Part shown: positions 24,790-36,499 of the stretch, one piece after another | Layout of the letters: each line of letters opens with the position of its first letter | Position numbering within the stretch: the stretch's first letter is position 1 | Assembly: GCA_030062745.1 (NCBI GenBank) | Contig: CP099854.1 | Span: forward strand, 10,256,014 to 10,320,013 | Source: Capitulum mitella | Lineage: Eukaryota; Arthropoda; Thecostraca; Pollicipedomorpha; Pollicipedidae | DNA: 64,000 nt | Direction: 5' to 3' | Position numbers and translations under genes: made by a program | The notes under the pieces: generated by a model | The model's database searches: none | Told to the model about the DNA's origin: nothing | The model's input: only the letters and a program-made list of their open reading frames with translations

Positions 24790-25610
24790 GTATGGTGATA
24801 ATTTTTTCTTCTACGTTGCCATGGTAACGAGCTATGACGTCATCACGGGAACCATGTCAACCGTTTTCGTGTGCCGTCGCGGCCGGTTTACAACTGTCCC
24901 AGTTTTGTCTCACTGTAAGACGGCTGAAGTGCACAAATACAGTAACAAATAAGTCAATCGACTCCAAATTGCACGTTCCATAAAACTACAAACAGATTCA
25001 ATAGGCGTATACTCACTCACGGGATTATAAGGGTTTAAACTGAGGTCATGATCTACGGCAGGAAACACGCTGCCTTTCATCTTTGGGACGTGATAGCAAA
25101 TGAACATCGCGAAAGAACTTACATATTCGGATTGCTTGAGGTGTTAAGAATCGAATGGTATAAATTTGGTGCAATTTATCTTTTATTTCATCAAAAGAGG
25201 GCGCAACACAGCGAATGCCTGACTTTTGCTCCAGCTGGCAGGGCGGCGGTGACCTTTCGCCCGCGGGGCGAAAGGTCTACAATACTACGGCATACCTAAA
25301 CTTGGATTATGTGTGGCATGTCAACTCGAAAAAACGCTTTTGAAGTTATCTAAGTTGCGATTTTTAATTAATCTGAGGTCATTTTAGCACAACAGTTTAG
25401 GGTAATCGTGGATGACGTAAGATGACTGGATGATCTAGGATGACCTTTATATGTTATTCGACAATAGTGCTTGTTAATTGAAGTGCTTCGTTTGACCTGA
25501 ACACCTATCATTGTCTACCAAAATGCTTCCGCAGCTTCAAGAAGGCATTTAAACCAGCAACCCCGCTTGACTGGGATTAATGTAGCATGACTTGGATCGG
25601 ACTCCGAGGG
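24790..25610 (+). repeat. Family C dispersed repeat, copy 2
   Basis: Full-length partner of the copy at 8,060-8,835. It keeps TGAC/TGAT words at 25,413, 25,423, 25,431 and 25,441, a decayed form of the 10-bp-spaced half-site run of copy 1. It contains an extra perfect 12-bp hairpin, GACCTTTCGCCC / GGGCGAAAGGTC, at 25,251-25,277 that is not evident in copy 1. Confidence 0.8.
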
Positions 25611-25942
25611 TAAAATACAATAATGAGGGGTGCAAGTAGACTCATAATTGATTAGAGAACACCATGATATCCGTTTCGTCTCATCATGGCTCATTTTTTG
25701 ACGTTCATTTAAGCTTAAACTCGAAAAAGTACCACTTTTTGCCAGTTTTTGAAATGTGACCCAACCTGGAGGGTCATATGTTGACCTAACACCTTAAAAA
25801 TAGTTACCAGCCGCGAAATCTCGTCACACGCGGCACGCTGTTTTTCGGCGAAGCTCTATGACGCACGGTGTGGAAATGGCCAGCGGGAATCGTACACCCC
25901 TTATGCGTCCGCTTTATGCAGAAGGCCCTATACGGACGAGGG

Positions 25943-27146
25943 TTAACCCTATTCCCGGCAGGGGGGGGGGGCGGAATCCGCCCCCCCCTCGGGTTTTTAG
26001 CTTGCCAATTCCAGGCTTTTTAACGCAGCTCCACGAAACTTGGTCACTTTTCCTAGCTATTCTTTCTACGTGCCGTGACAAAATTTCAAAATTCTATTTT
26101 GCTCAGGGGCGGAGTCAGGCAACGTTTTTGGGAGGCACCTCATGTCTTTTTTGGCCATGTTAAGGGTAACAGGAAAATGTCTGCCAAAAACAGAGTTTTT
26201 AAGATAGAACTTAAAACTTTACATGGATGTATAGCCAAATAGTTGGGCCATGTGCAGATAAAATTTTGTTCGCCTCAGGTCAAGGTCAAAAGTCAAAATT
26301 TGTTTTTTCGCAATCATTTCAGCGCCGTTTTTTGAAATGCCAAACCCGGAATACATATGACGTAGAAGGGTGCCTTCTACTTGTGTACCAAGTTTCAGCT
26401 TGATATCAGGTCGGGTCACGGAGCTATGACCTAAAATGTCAGTGCGCGTAACCTATATCGCAATAGACATAAAATGAAATTTTTGAAATAGAATGAATTC
26501 AATTGATTGAAAACGTGTAAAGATAATATTAAATGCATAGGAGATCATTCTAAGTGACCCCAAGGTCACTGGAGGTCATTTAAGGTCAAAGGTCACAAGT
26601 TGATCTGAGAAACGTGTGGCCATGACAGTTCCCCCTTTTTCATGTCCCTGGCACCGCCTATGCTAACATTATACAAACGTTGTAATGCGATTTGTACTTC
26701 TTTAGTATAACATGACTAGCAGAAGCCAAAAAAGGGTGTTTGCCTCTTTTGTTCATTCAGCTGTTAGAGAACTAATTCTCCTATTTTTGAAACCCTGTGA
26801 ACGCCCATGAATTTTCTCAAAATTTCAGATTTGCGGACCCATGGTAAAAGCCCCATCCATAATCTCTCGATTCATGCCAGTTTCATCGAAATCGGTCCAT
26901 AAACAACGGAGTTATAAGAAGTCCAAAAATACCCCCCATTTTGACATTTTTGCCCCCCTGTATCCACAAATTTCCAAATTCTGAAGGTTTCTTTTTAATA
27001 AAAATGTAGTTCACGTCACGGCAAATCGATTGCCGTTTGTTGCGATGAAATCGGACAAGTAGTTCTCGAGATCTCAAGGGGGGGCCGAATCCGCCCCCCC
27101 TGCCGGGAATCGACCATACCGTCTAGCCCTCCGGGAATAGGGTTAA
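25943..27146 (-). mobile_element. Family A copy 6: piggyBac-like non-autonomous element
   Basis: TTAA at 25,943-25,946 and 27,143-27,146, with termini CCCTATTCCCGG and CCGGGAATAGGG. It is the cleanest minus-strand copy and the best reference for judging the poly-T damage in copy 3. The DR1 pair AGGTCAAAGGTCA is at 26,583-26,595. Confidence 0.88.
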
Positions 27147-27650
27147 AGCCCTGTTGCATGCCCAGCCCTCGTCGTCAAATACCAAACCGATTGCTCACCT
27201 GCAGTCATCAGTAAGCGGGTTTGCTGAACAGGCTGTCTCGGGGATGTTGTACGATGGTGACCTGTATCATCGGGCCGTAAAAACACTCCGGGTTGATTTG
27301 GCCATTGTAAAAGGAACATCATCCGTATCAACCCCCAGAAAATCTTCACAACACCACAGTCGAGAGGCCTGGATACTGCATCTGTGGAGAAATTCGGAGC
27401 GGTAATGCGCTATGCAGTAACAATCCCGCAAAAAACTGAATGTCTTTGGCATGGTCGTAGCCATAGGAGGCAGAAAGGATGTTCCAAGTTTCAGATGGAT
27501 GAAACAGGCCGTTCGGAAGCTGTCATCGGAAAATCGCGGGGTGGAAGGGTTAAAGAGTCCAATTCATCGTGCCCATTCCGAACCCCGGTTGCTGAAGGTC
27601 GTTAGGGTGAGCCGCGGTATGTTTTTTTCGCAAATGCAGACAGAATGACC
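27147..27650 (+). pseudogene. BEL/Pao-like Gag fragment (DUF1759-like)
   Basis: Across two frames the plus strand reads AVSGMLYDGDLYHRAVKTL (about 27,228), EKFGAVMRYAVTI (about 27,385) and, after a stop and shift, SSENRGVEGLKSPIHRA (about 27,515). The spacing and the pattern A-x-G-(M/L)-L-x-D-G-x-L-Y-x-x-A-x-x-T-L resemble the DUF1759 region of BEL/Pao retrotransposon Gag, which builds the capsid in intact elements. The recognition is from the motif pattern only. No LTR or protease was seen, and the fragment begins immediately after family A copy 6. Confidence 0.4.
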
Positions 27651-28189
27651 GATTCATGTTGAGATCTTGTGCTCCTTCCTGAGCCAGATTTGCAATTCAC
27701 GGCCCAGGGAATACTGAGGGTCTTTTTTAGCTTCTCTTGACTTGATACTTGTATTTGATGTATAAACGTGTGCGCTGTATACCATAAGCAACGTTCGTCA
27801 GGCTTTCTGCTCGGTTACACTTGGGACTTCTTTCACCACTCTTTGACGCTGGTTCCTGCTAGGACACGTTTCTGCCTATGCAAACATTGCCACACCATCG
27901 TTTCCGCCATCTTATTCTGCTGCTTCTCGATCGCGGCTTCAGTTCTCGACCCCTGCAACTTCGACGCCCAGGTGTTTGTCATAAAAACAATTCTGACTCT
28001 CCAGCTGAAGAGGGTCGCTGTGATCTCTCTCAGCTGCGCATGGAGAGTAGCAGCTTCAGTGGCATCTTAAATTGCTTGTAGCTCCAGGGCGCATTCTTAT
28101 GGCTGCTCCTCTGCCTCCTTGGCGCGTGCTCGCTCTTGCCTGTCGTGTCTTGGTACTGACGAAGTTTGAGCTGCCGAACTTATGGCGTT

Positions 28190-28501
28190 TTAATATGGCA
28201 TTTGTCGCCGTCTTTTCGGACGCGTCAGATACAGGACAGCACGACCTCTCTTGACCTTCGACGCGACTGAAGCCGCCGCAAAGGTCGCTTCGTTCTTCTG
28301 AATGGCGAGACGCTGCGATATTTTCTCAACGACGTCCTCCTGTTCTCGTTCTGCTTTGGCATCGCACTCTTCGGTTTCTTTCCTGTAATCATCGTCCGTT
28401 AAGTGGACGTTATACTCTTTATTAGCCGCGACTTCACCATCTACCGCCAAGTCGATTAACTCTTGCAAACCCTCCAGAAAACTGAGACTCCCGATTACGG
28501 C
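28190..28501 (-). pseudogene. Coiled-coil protein fragment, possibly retroelement Gag
   Basis: An open frame bounded upstream by a TGA. It reads LQELIDLAVDGEVA, HLTDDDYRKETEECDAKAER and EDVVEKISQRLAIQK, with acidic/basic heptads typical of a coiled coil. Downstream on the same strand, a shifted frame near 28,140-28,030 continues in the same style (ARAKEAEEQP, TEAATLHAQLREI) with two stops. I do not recognise the family. The N-terminal coiled coil of a BEL/Pao Gag or a decayed host exon would both fit. Confidence 0.35.
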
Positions 28502-28786
28502 AGCAAGTGGTTCGGCGCGGCGTCACGCTCTTGAAAAAGCGGCTGGCTTTTGACATCCTTTACGCCGCAGGTTCGTCAGCTGTGAGGACTGTACAAGTGT
28601 TCGCCGATGTGTCGCCTGCTTCCACCTTTTCTGATGCCGGTTTTCTCGGGTTCCCCGTCTCCGTCGCACTGAGTCTGATCCAACCCAGAAAGTCAGTAAA
28701 ATGCCGTAGACATTAAGCAACCATAAAACTGCAATCCTCAGCAGAGACCAGCTCAGAAGGGCTCTGGATGATGGGTGTTTGACTGG

Positions 28787-29060
28787 CGAAGCCAGGGTGC
28801 CAGGTGCCAGGGACATGGAAAATGGGAACTGCCATGGCCACTTTTCCATCAAGTCAAGTCAAGACCTTTGACCTCAGATGATCTCAAATGATCTCAGAGC
28901 CACGGGAATTGGTCTTTAGATCGTTTTAAATATGTTCCAATGGCATGAACCTATTGTATTTGTCGCCGTGTTCTGTTTATTACCGTGGTTACGTCGACCT
29001 CCCAAAAACTTGGCTTGGCTCTGTCCCTGAGCAAATTAGGACAATGCAAATTTGACAAAG
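28787..29060 (+). mobile_element. Diverged, internally deleted family A copy
   Basis: GTGCCAGGGACATGGAAAA, GGGAACTGCCATGG and ACCTTTGACCTC match the middle of family A. After a gap equal to some 400 bp of the element, CTCCCAAAAACTTGGCTTGG and CCCTGAGCAAATTAGG match its right part. No termini remain. Confidence 0.7.
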
Positions 29061-29354
29061 GCCCTCATTGACTGGTGGGGTGCTGAACGCCTTCCTGGCA
29101 GACTTCCTAAATGTCTTCCGAAGTAAAAAAAATGCGAAGTCTGGGCACGTCTAGTGCTTTCTGCATCAGCTGTGCACATGGTGACAAAAAAAAATTAGAA
29201 CGCCGTGATCTTACGTCACGTCAAAACGACGTCATAAACATGACGATGTTTTCTGATCTGAAGCACATTGTCACCTCGCCACTTCATTGTTGATGTTTTT
29301 ACATTAAATAATGACTGCGGTCTGCATCTACTATTGGCACAACCTGAGAGTTCA

Positions 29355-29605
29355 GTTTAGAGCACTCTTAACCTTATGCTAGATCATCCTAGGTCAAATA
29401 TGTTTTCCTCACTTTCTGGGTTCGGTGAAAATACATTTCAGAAAAGGAGCTAAATAGCAGCTTTTTGGGTACGGCCGCATAGACGAACGAATTTCCCCGC
29501 GACATATAACAGGGCAGGTTCTTGCAACAATGCAACAGTTTTTGTAGTTCGTCTTTTCACGGTTTTGTGCATATTTCAGCTTGGCAAGCACCGTGATGGC
29601 ATCCG
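29355..29605 (+). repeat. Family D dispersed repeat, 5' half
   Basis: Aligns with the first part of 54,265-54,850: GATCATCCTAGGTCAAATATG, then AAAAGGAGCTAAAT, then a run on to TTTTGTGCATATTTCAGCTT. It is oriented toward the full reverse-strand copy at 29,795-30,385, making a broken inverted pair. Confidence 0.7.
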
Positions 29606-29794
29606 TTTGACGCTCTGGATAGCCGGTGAATTTCCTCAAGAATGTAGAAAAATTTTCGCTAGAATTCCTAGAATTTCCACCAGAGTAGCCTAATGGCGAT
29701 TAATAGCAGAACAAAACTGAAGTTTGCTTGGTAATACGTCATCGGAAGCTTAATCTCAATCTAAATGTTCACTGACCCAAGGTAATAAGAAGCC

Positions 29795-30385
29795 AAGGGC
29801 TCAGGCTGGGTCAGATTTCACCTCCGGTATAGCGAGTAATGCGATGCATGTTTTCTGTCCTATCTGACACGAAGATTTTAAAAGATGGCATCTTAAAAGA
29901 GCGCTGGAGGCAAAAAAGCCTTGATATGCCCCAATTTCCGTGCACATGCAACATTACAGACTTTCGTAGTTTTAAACTCAGAGTACCACGAGCACGCAAG
30001 TGACCTGCATCTAGCATCTCTGGATGACCCCACAATCAGTTTGTCCCATGTTGCGCATTTCCACGGAATGTTGCACAGGACTGCAAAGGCCGATATGTCC
30101 GCAGCGACCGTCCACACTAAACTGGAATCCTCATAAAAACATAAAATGTAAAACTACGAAAAATATTGCAATGTTGCAAGAAATTGCCATGTAAGTTGCA
30201 CGCACAGTTTCTTGCAAGAAAACGCAATAGACTATCTAGCCGTACCTAAGAATAGTTTTATTCACTTTCTTTTTAAAAATGTATTTTCACTGGAACCGGG
30301 AAATGGAAAATTCATATTTGACATAGGATGGCCTAGCATGTGGTGACCTAGCGTAGCTCCATAATAAACTTTCAGGTCATGCTGA
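29795..30385 (-). repeat. Family D dispersed repeat, full copy
   Basis: The reverse complement matches 54,265-54,850 end to end. Shared landmarks are GCATGACCTGAAAGT, GTGCAACATTCCGTGGAAATG, GGACAAACTG and CATGCATCGC. It starts with a decayed DR4-type pair (AGGCCATCCTATGTCA). No coding capacity is seen. Confidence 0.78.
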
Positions 30386-30479
30386 TATGTAATGGAAGCC
30401 ACAGTCACGATACATCGTAGAAGTACCGACACGGCAGTGAAGTACTTTCACAGTGTGTAAAAACTGAAAATTGACGTTC

Positions 30480-31040
30480 ACAGGTGAAAATTGAATGTCA
30501 AATCGTAAAACATGGTCGCCTTTACGACACCATAAAGACGTGACCTAAAATCGCTTCCAAATGTTTGGTCGTATGTTCACAATTGTTGTAAAAATGTTAC
30601 TAAAAGTTTCAGGACTCTGTATTTATTCCTTTGGGAGACAATTGAAAAATTCGCAAGGGGTGGGGGCATTAAGCGTCCCCCTGCTAATGGAATGGTGGGT
30701 TAAGAGAGCGGGGGCTCTTCAAAAACAGGCAGCATTTTCTTCTTCGGTAGGAAACAGCCCAGTCTATGCCCATAAACGATGCGTTAATTTCATGAGATTG
30801 CACGGTGATCGGCGACCCAACAACAAACGCCCAAAGGCGACGTCACCCAAGGACAAATGATGGCGTCATAGGTCAACTAAGATCCTCAAACCAATTTGCA
30901 TCTAATAGCCGCTTTAATAGTCCAGTAAATACGGAGATTAGCCTAAGCCCAGCAAGTTAGCAAGTCATAAGACAAGCCCATGGCTGGTTAACTCTTGCAA
31001 GTATTCGTCATTTGGTCAACTCCCTCAGTACCAGAGACTG
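30480..31040 (+). repeat. Family E dispersed repeat, copy 1
   Basis: Aligns with the reverse complement of 53,385-53,945. Shared landmarks are GTAGGAAACAGCCC, GATGCGTTA, CAACAACAAACGCCC, GACAAATGATGGCGTCA and CAACTAAGATCCTCAA. The 99-codon frame in this copy is not conserved as protein (see rejected items). Confidence 0.8.
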
Positions 31041-31167
31041 GTTTTTGTGTGATCCCCAAGCATGTCCATACATAATATAAAAGAGCAACGAAATTAAGAT
31101 GCGACCAACCATTCATGAGTTAGAGTCCCCAGTCGGGCGTGCATGTCGCCGACCGACAGTCGGACGC

Positions 31168-31169
<2 letters not shown>

Positions 31170-31221
<52 letters not shown>
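31170..31221. repeat. (TA)n microsatellite
   Basis: About 25 uninterrupted AT dinucleotides between GCGGG and CGTGGG. Confidence 0.95.
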
Positions 31222-31222
<1 letters not shown>

Positions 31223-31224
31223 GT

Positions 31225-32070
31225 GGGTACACTCCAGACCATAGGGGCGCCCTTTCAGCCCTTGGGGGCGTCCCTCAAGACTTTGGGGCGCCCTTCTGTT
31301 CTCTTTCTAGCCATCGGGACACATTTTCGGACCTCCGGGGCGCCATTGGAACAATCGGAGGTGACTCTCCAGGAGTTCGGGGTTGGCTTTTTCCAGGAGT
31401 TTGGTTTTTTAAGGTGCTATTCTAACCACGGGCACATTTCCATTCGTTAGGGGCGCCGTTTGAGCCACTGGGGGCGCCCCAACAGGTTCTGGGGCTCCCA
31501 GATTAGTGCATCCTTCCAGCCCTTGAAGCTTATTTTCTGACCACAGGTGAGCCCTTTGATTCCTCTGAGATGCGTCCCTGGTTTGGGAAACGCTTTATTC
31601 TTTTGTCCTTTGATATGTTTTTCTAGACCTCTGCACATATTCTCAGACCACAGCGACGCCCTTTGAACCCGCTGGGACGCCCCTTCAGGGTTTTGGGTTC
31701 TTTTATCTTTTAAATTGTGCTTCCAGAGCCGCGACATGTTTTAGACGACAGCGGCTCTCTCGGAGCCTTCGTGGCGCCCGTCCAGGGTTTGAGACGAGCT
31801 TTTCTTCTTTGGGGCATTTTTGTTAGCCTTCGGGACGTGTTTTCAAACCTTTGGCACGCCCTTTGGAGACTTCGGGCCGTTCTTTCAGCCCTCCTGGCCG
31901 CCCCTCCAGGCTCCGCTCTCGGGAAGGGACGTGTGTGGAGGCACTCTGGGATTTTGGGCGCCCTCGGTCTTCATGAACATTAGGTTGAGTTATGTTGTTA
32001 ATTTTCTTCCCATCCACGGGATATTTTTAGGCCCTGGTCGCCCTTCAGAGCCTCGAGATCATAATTTCAG
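31225..32070. repeat. Degenerate minisatellite, about 30-36 bp subunit
   Basis: Recurring words such as GGGGCGCCCTTTCAGCCCTTGG, GGGACGCCCCTTCAGG and TTTGGCACGCCCTTTGGAGA repeat irregularly. On the minus strand they translate to repeating basic phrases (GLEKHIKGQKNK, GLKERPEVSKGR). The open frames of 64-123 codons here are products of the repeat. Confidence 0.6.
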
Positions 32071-32104
32071 GTTCGGCGCACTATTAACCGATAAACGGCA
32101 TTGC

Positions 32105-32176
32105 CGACAGGGGCGCCTTCGGCGCCCAGGGGGGATGCCAAGGCCTGATGGCATCCCCCCTATATACGCCCCTGGC
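32105..32176. repeat. Small foldback element with CAGGGGCG ends
   Basis: Starts CAGGGGCG and ends CGCCCCTG. Inside is a hairpin with perfect 12-bp arms, GGGGGGATGCCA (32,129-32,140) and TGGCATCCCCCC (32,149-32,160), and a smaller palindrome GGCGCCTTCGGCGCC. It looks like a terminus or minimal remnant of a DNA transposon. Confidence 0.5.
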
Positions 32177-32179
32177 TGT

Positions 32180-32860
32180 ATGGTATTATAATTTATCAGT
32201 TCCCTAATCGCACGGAAACGGGGAATGCGCAATAGCGCAGTTCAAGCAGTGTGATCTTAAGAAAGTCGTTCCTTATAAATATTCTTGAAAATATCGGCGA
32301 AAAATATGATGATGGTCAAACACTTAGGCATTAATCAACAATCACCGATAATTAGCATTGAACGGCAACAATAAGCAACAACAATAAAGCTGTGCGCATT
32401 TTGGAACACATGATCCTAAATACGCACACTCCACAAATCAGTAATTGGTCAGAACTCTGGGTGAGTCAGCTGGCTAAACCATACCGTGAACGTTTGCGCA
32501 GTCCTTTGGGGACAGGACAATGCCAATGCCAGTTATTGAAAAGTACGTATTGACAGCGAGAAGCGAAACATACAACTGCATGGAATTTTTACATCACTTT
32601 CCAGCCTCCATCACATCAGCCTTACATCACTTTCCACACACAGCGTTTCCAGCACTTAAAATTAGATACTCTTCAACTAAAACAAACAGTTATCACCTCC
32701 ACTACGCTGCAACTTCCTGTCCGTCCACCATACGCATCCTTACTTTTAATTTTGGAGGTGTCTGCGCGTAAGTGCCATCTAGAGGTAACTGTTTGCGAGG
32801 TATGCTGAATCAGGAGCCGTACTTATATAGGGACCCTTACCCTACACCATTGTGCATATG
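32180..32860. other. Unassigned stretch
   Basis: No coding motif or shared repeat was recognised. Confidence 0.3.
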
Positions 32861-32865
32861 TATGT

Positions 32866-32868
<3 letters not shown>

Positions 32869-32916
<48 letters not shown>
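32869..32916. repeat. (TA)n microsatellite
   Basis: About 24 uninterrupted TA dinucleotides, preceded by imperfect TATG/TACA repeats. Confidence 0.95.
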
Positions 32917-32918
<2 letters not shown>

Positions 32919-35185
32919 AAGCATATAACATTATATGTCTTAGTATATTTGCCAGCTGTATTGCGTAGATAGTAGATACATATATAAACGGTATAGATGT
33001 ATATACTGCCACGGCCATGCTACGCTGTGGCGGCATCTGCAGTGCGTTTCGTGTCCACTTCTCATCGGTACGGTGTCTTGGTGGGCTAACGCCCTGCGCA
33101 GTATGGTACTCACTTAGAAGTCGTGAGATCGAGGCTGTCTCAGGACAGATCTTTATGGCCTTGGCCGAGATGGAATATTCTGGAAAGAAGGTTTCTGCGC
33201 TTGAGCGCAGTGGCGTGCGGGCCGTTGTTTGATTGGATAGTGGTTAGCCACCGAGGAGAGGTCAGGGGCGGTTCGGGGCGGCAGGTCAGGACTGGTTCCT
33301 GGACTCTGTCAGGTAAGAGACGCTCCTGTCCGTTCCGCCCCTGCCTCTCCTGTCGCGAGCTGATTGCAACGGCTTGCGTCACGGTCCCAGGGCTATTCTC
33401 TGGACCTCCTTTTTACTACGTGGTTGATTACGAGTGCGTTTCCCTTTCTCCATTGTGCTTGGTTATAATGAGTACGCTCCCTTTCTCTGTCTTGCCTACC
33501 CGATTGATCTAAACGATCGGGTATCTAGAAACCTTTTCCTTCACTCACTTGGACTCTGCGGCTGCCGCCGTTGCCCTCGATCATGTTTTCTGGTGATTTG
33601 TCAATGCCTCTGTCACGGAATGATGCAGTCATAGGTGCTGGCATTGATGGATATTTTGCACGTTGTTACTGAGCCGTTTATATCTGGTCGTTTAATATGC
33701 GTTGCTGAGTAGACTACGCTAAGAACTTACTCTGTGACTGGGAGGTACAGGCGGATCGTTGGGGGCTCCATAGAATAGGTTCTTAACAATACGATTTAAA
33801 TGTTATGTATGTATATACTATGTGTCGGGTTGCTCTGGTCTTACGCGGTTCCGACACCTGGTTTGCTGACTCTGGTCCCAGTTCACACGACAGGAAACAG
33901 CGGACGGGATTCGCAATGGCTGATTTGGGTTTGGAAGAACAAGGCTCCATCAGTTTAAAACTGAATGTGATATTAGAATCGTGCAAAGGAAAATTTGCAA
34001 TTTACGTCTCACGTCTACTTTCTAGGTGACGGTTGTCAGCGTAAAGGTGTTTCCAGGGATAGCGTCGTAAAAGTTGTTAGATAATTTCTTATCATGCAAC
34101 ACCAAAGCGTTAATTATAAAAATACCAAAACGTGACAGGACCGCCTCCGGAACTGCTCTGTGGACTACTATACGCACGGCGGCAGTTGAGATAGCTTTGT
34201 TACTAGTTTGGAACGTTTCACTTTAAACGGGCTGCGATCATATTCATTTGTCGGAACACGAATGGGTCTATCACATGTCCAGTGGAATTCACTTGCGTCA
34301 CACAATGAGAACAACTTTTTCCAGGACGAAACAATGACGTACGACGAAACACCTGAAGAACAGAACAACGCAGTTGATGCTGAAAACTTACGGAAGCTGA
34401 AACTGAACTTTCGATGTCTTCATAGATATATTGCTGGGTAAGTACGGGTCTACAACAGACCGACTGTGCCATGTCTTTACGCTCGAATAGTCTTAGGCAA
34501 ACGCCGACCGTCTGCTAGCGTGGGTTTCTGGGACAGTTTTAGCATTAACCTAGATCAAATTAAATCAGATCAATCGAAATCAGCTTGTTTTCTTTATACC
34601 AAAACGGCAACATCTGTGGCGATCGGCGCAGCATCTATCGCCGACGAGCGGGACAACAATCACAACAGGATCATTCCGACCATCTCCCGAGAAGACACCA
34701 TCCCCGACGTCCGTCCGGTCAGGGTAAAGCCGCGCCGTGCGCCGTCGTCAGTCTAATGCTCAGTTTACTGAGAAGGAAATTGTCGTGGATAAAAAAGGAA
34801 TTTTTGAAACAGCCTGCCATCCTGGCGCTGTTGCTGGTACCGAGGTCTGTTCCGTGTGTAAGGATGTTCAGTTGAACATTAGCAAGCAGGTTATGAAAAA
34901 TAGTGATTTAGTATGTTAGACATGTCTCGAAATAGCTTGTCACGGCCTCGTCTATGCTGATGGCATTCAGTGGCAACTTGGAACTGTGGTCTCTAACCCG
35001 CTACCTCAGCTGTTGCAGGGTCCGATTTCTAAACTAGACATAAATGTGAGTAAGTCGGGAATGCCTGCTCTTAATCTGGTGCGTAACATGTCTCCCAATT
35101 TACTACCTTGAGAGTAGAGAGCACGGGGCGACGAAGCGCTCATAAATTTTGCGACTTTTTTCTAACCTTTAGATCAGGTGATTGC
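32917..35185. other. Unassigned region; weak cysteine-rich coding fragment at 34.74-35.1 kb
   Basis: No gene is firmly supported. In one plus-strand frame from about 34,737 there is CSVCKDVQ and, after a single stop, TCLEIACHGLVYADGIQWQ. That Cys/His spacing loosely recalls a PHD-type zinc finger such as those in some LINE ORF1 proteins, but it is too short to assign. A GTAAGAG word at 33,311 looks like a splice donor in an otherwise anonymous frame. Confidence 0.25.
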
Positions 35186-36487
35186 TTACACAGCATCGGG
35201 TAAGGTGTTCCAGGATTTAGCGGTGGCAGGGATGAAGCATCTTTCGTACGAGGTCTTTAGTTTGGGAAGGAGAGACTGGGTCGATACGTTCCGTAACGCT
35301 CTGCCGGTGTTGTGCCAGCTTGTGTCGGGAAGAATCGCCGCGATACAGTCGGGAAGTCCGGCATCTGTTGTCTTTACTCTAAGGTACATGATGTATCGGT
35401 GTTTTTCGCGTTGGGAAGCAACAGTGGTCCATCCCAGGTCACGTCAAAATGCGTTGATGGGTGTTCAAAATGGAGTGCCAGTCAAAAGTCCTGCACCTCT
35501 GTTCCATGTGGGTTGAAGACGGTGTATGCCATGAATTAGTGAAAATGATGCTGTATGTGCGTATTTTAGCAAACATGTAGGCATATATATTTGGGCAAGG
35601 AGTGCCGGGTATGTGTTTGGCAATCGCATGCAGCGGGCTAATAGCTTGATTCACCTAATGAATGATGTTAACGTGGTCGTGAAACCTAAGGTCGCTTTAG
35701 AATGTTAGGCCCATATGTTTGTGGTTTTTGACACTGAGAATGTGCTAATCTACAGCTGTAACCTCCGGCTCTTGTGGGTTGCATTTCGTGGAAAATGTTT
35801 GCTGGATGGTTTTGGTGACGTTAAAAGCCATTGCCCATTCTTCTCCATATTTGTGTATGATATAAAGGTCCTTTTGTAAACAGCGCTGAGTGGGAATGAG
35901 ATCGTCTTGTTTTTGGGAGGCGCGCAGTGTCGTCCGCGAAGAAGAGATGGTCATTTGTCGTCATGTCCGATAGTCTGTTTAAACATATGATAACGAGAAG
36001 TGGACCTAACACCAAGCCCTAAGGGCAGGCCGCATTAATTTTTTGTACGGATGAAGGTGCACATCCAACTCCGACTCTACGTTGCTTGTCGTTAAGATAT
36101 GACTAAAACGAATTAAGTAAGGCAGCGTATATGCCAAACTAGACTTCATGCTTAAGTAGTAGTCCCTAGTGCCAAATCTGTTTAAAGTGTTCTGAGATGT
36201 CAAAATAAACTGATGTAAAGTCGCGACCTGTACTTGGCCCAGTGCAGTGTACGCACGTGTTATGCGTAGAGTAAGTCAGTCGCAGTTGAGTGCTGTGGCC
36301 GGGCCAGTACGCACTCTGTTCCGATGTTAAAAGACATTGGTCCGTAACATGGTTGTAGATTTGGTAAAACAAGATTTTTTCCGAAAATTATTGAAAGACA
36401 GGGAGGTAGTCTGATCAGTAATTCGATAAGTCCGACTGAAACCCTTCGTTTTTTTTTTAATATGGAACGAACAATAGCTTGCTTCAT
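35186..36487 (-). mobile_element. Decayed LINE with RT fragments
   Basis: Minus-strand RT in pieces, reading from high to low coordinates. First comes a part with LLTSEQSAYWPGHSTQLRL (about 36,320). Motif A is degraded to VYFDISEHFKQIWH (about 36,205). Motif C is HLFFADDTARL (about 35,950, aspartates kept), followed by KYGEEWAMAFNVTKT. The C-terminal tail NVSTQSLLPKLKTSYERCF...SWNTLPDAV lies near 35,280-35,190. Frameshifts and stops separate every piece, and the 5' end is missing. The clade is CR1/jockey-like by motif style. Confidence 0.72.
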
Positions 36488-36499
36488 GCTGGGAATTTC

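Noticed and set aside
30561..30860. Peptide shared by the two family E copies (around VGNSPV..HKRC)
   Set aside because: Over 38 aligned codons I count 13 differences, 4 synonymous and 9 non-synonymous, about what neutral change gives. No sign of selection on protein.
31099..31450. Frames with long Ile-Tyr runs
   Set aside because: Translations of (TA)n microsatellites; the same applies at 32.8, 39.6, 56.9 and 59.1 kb.
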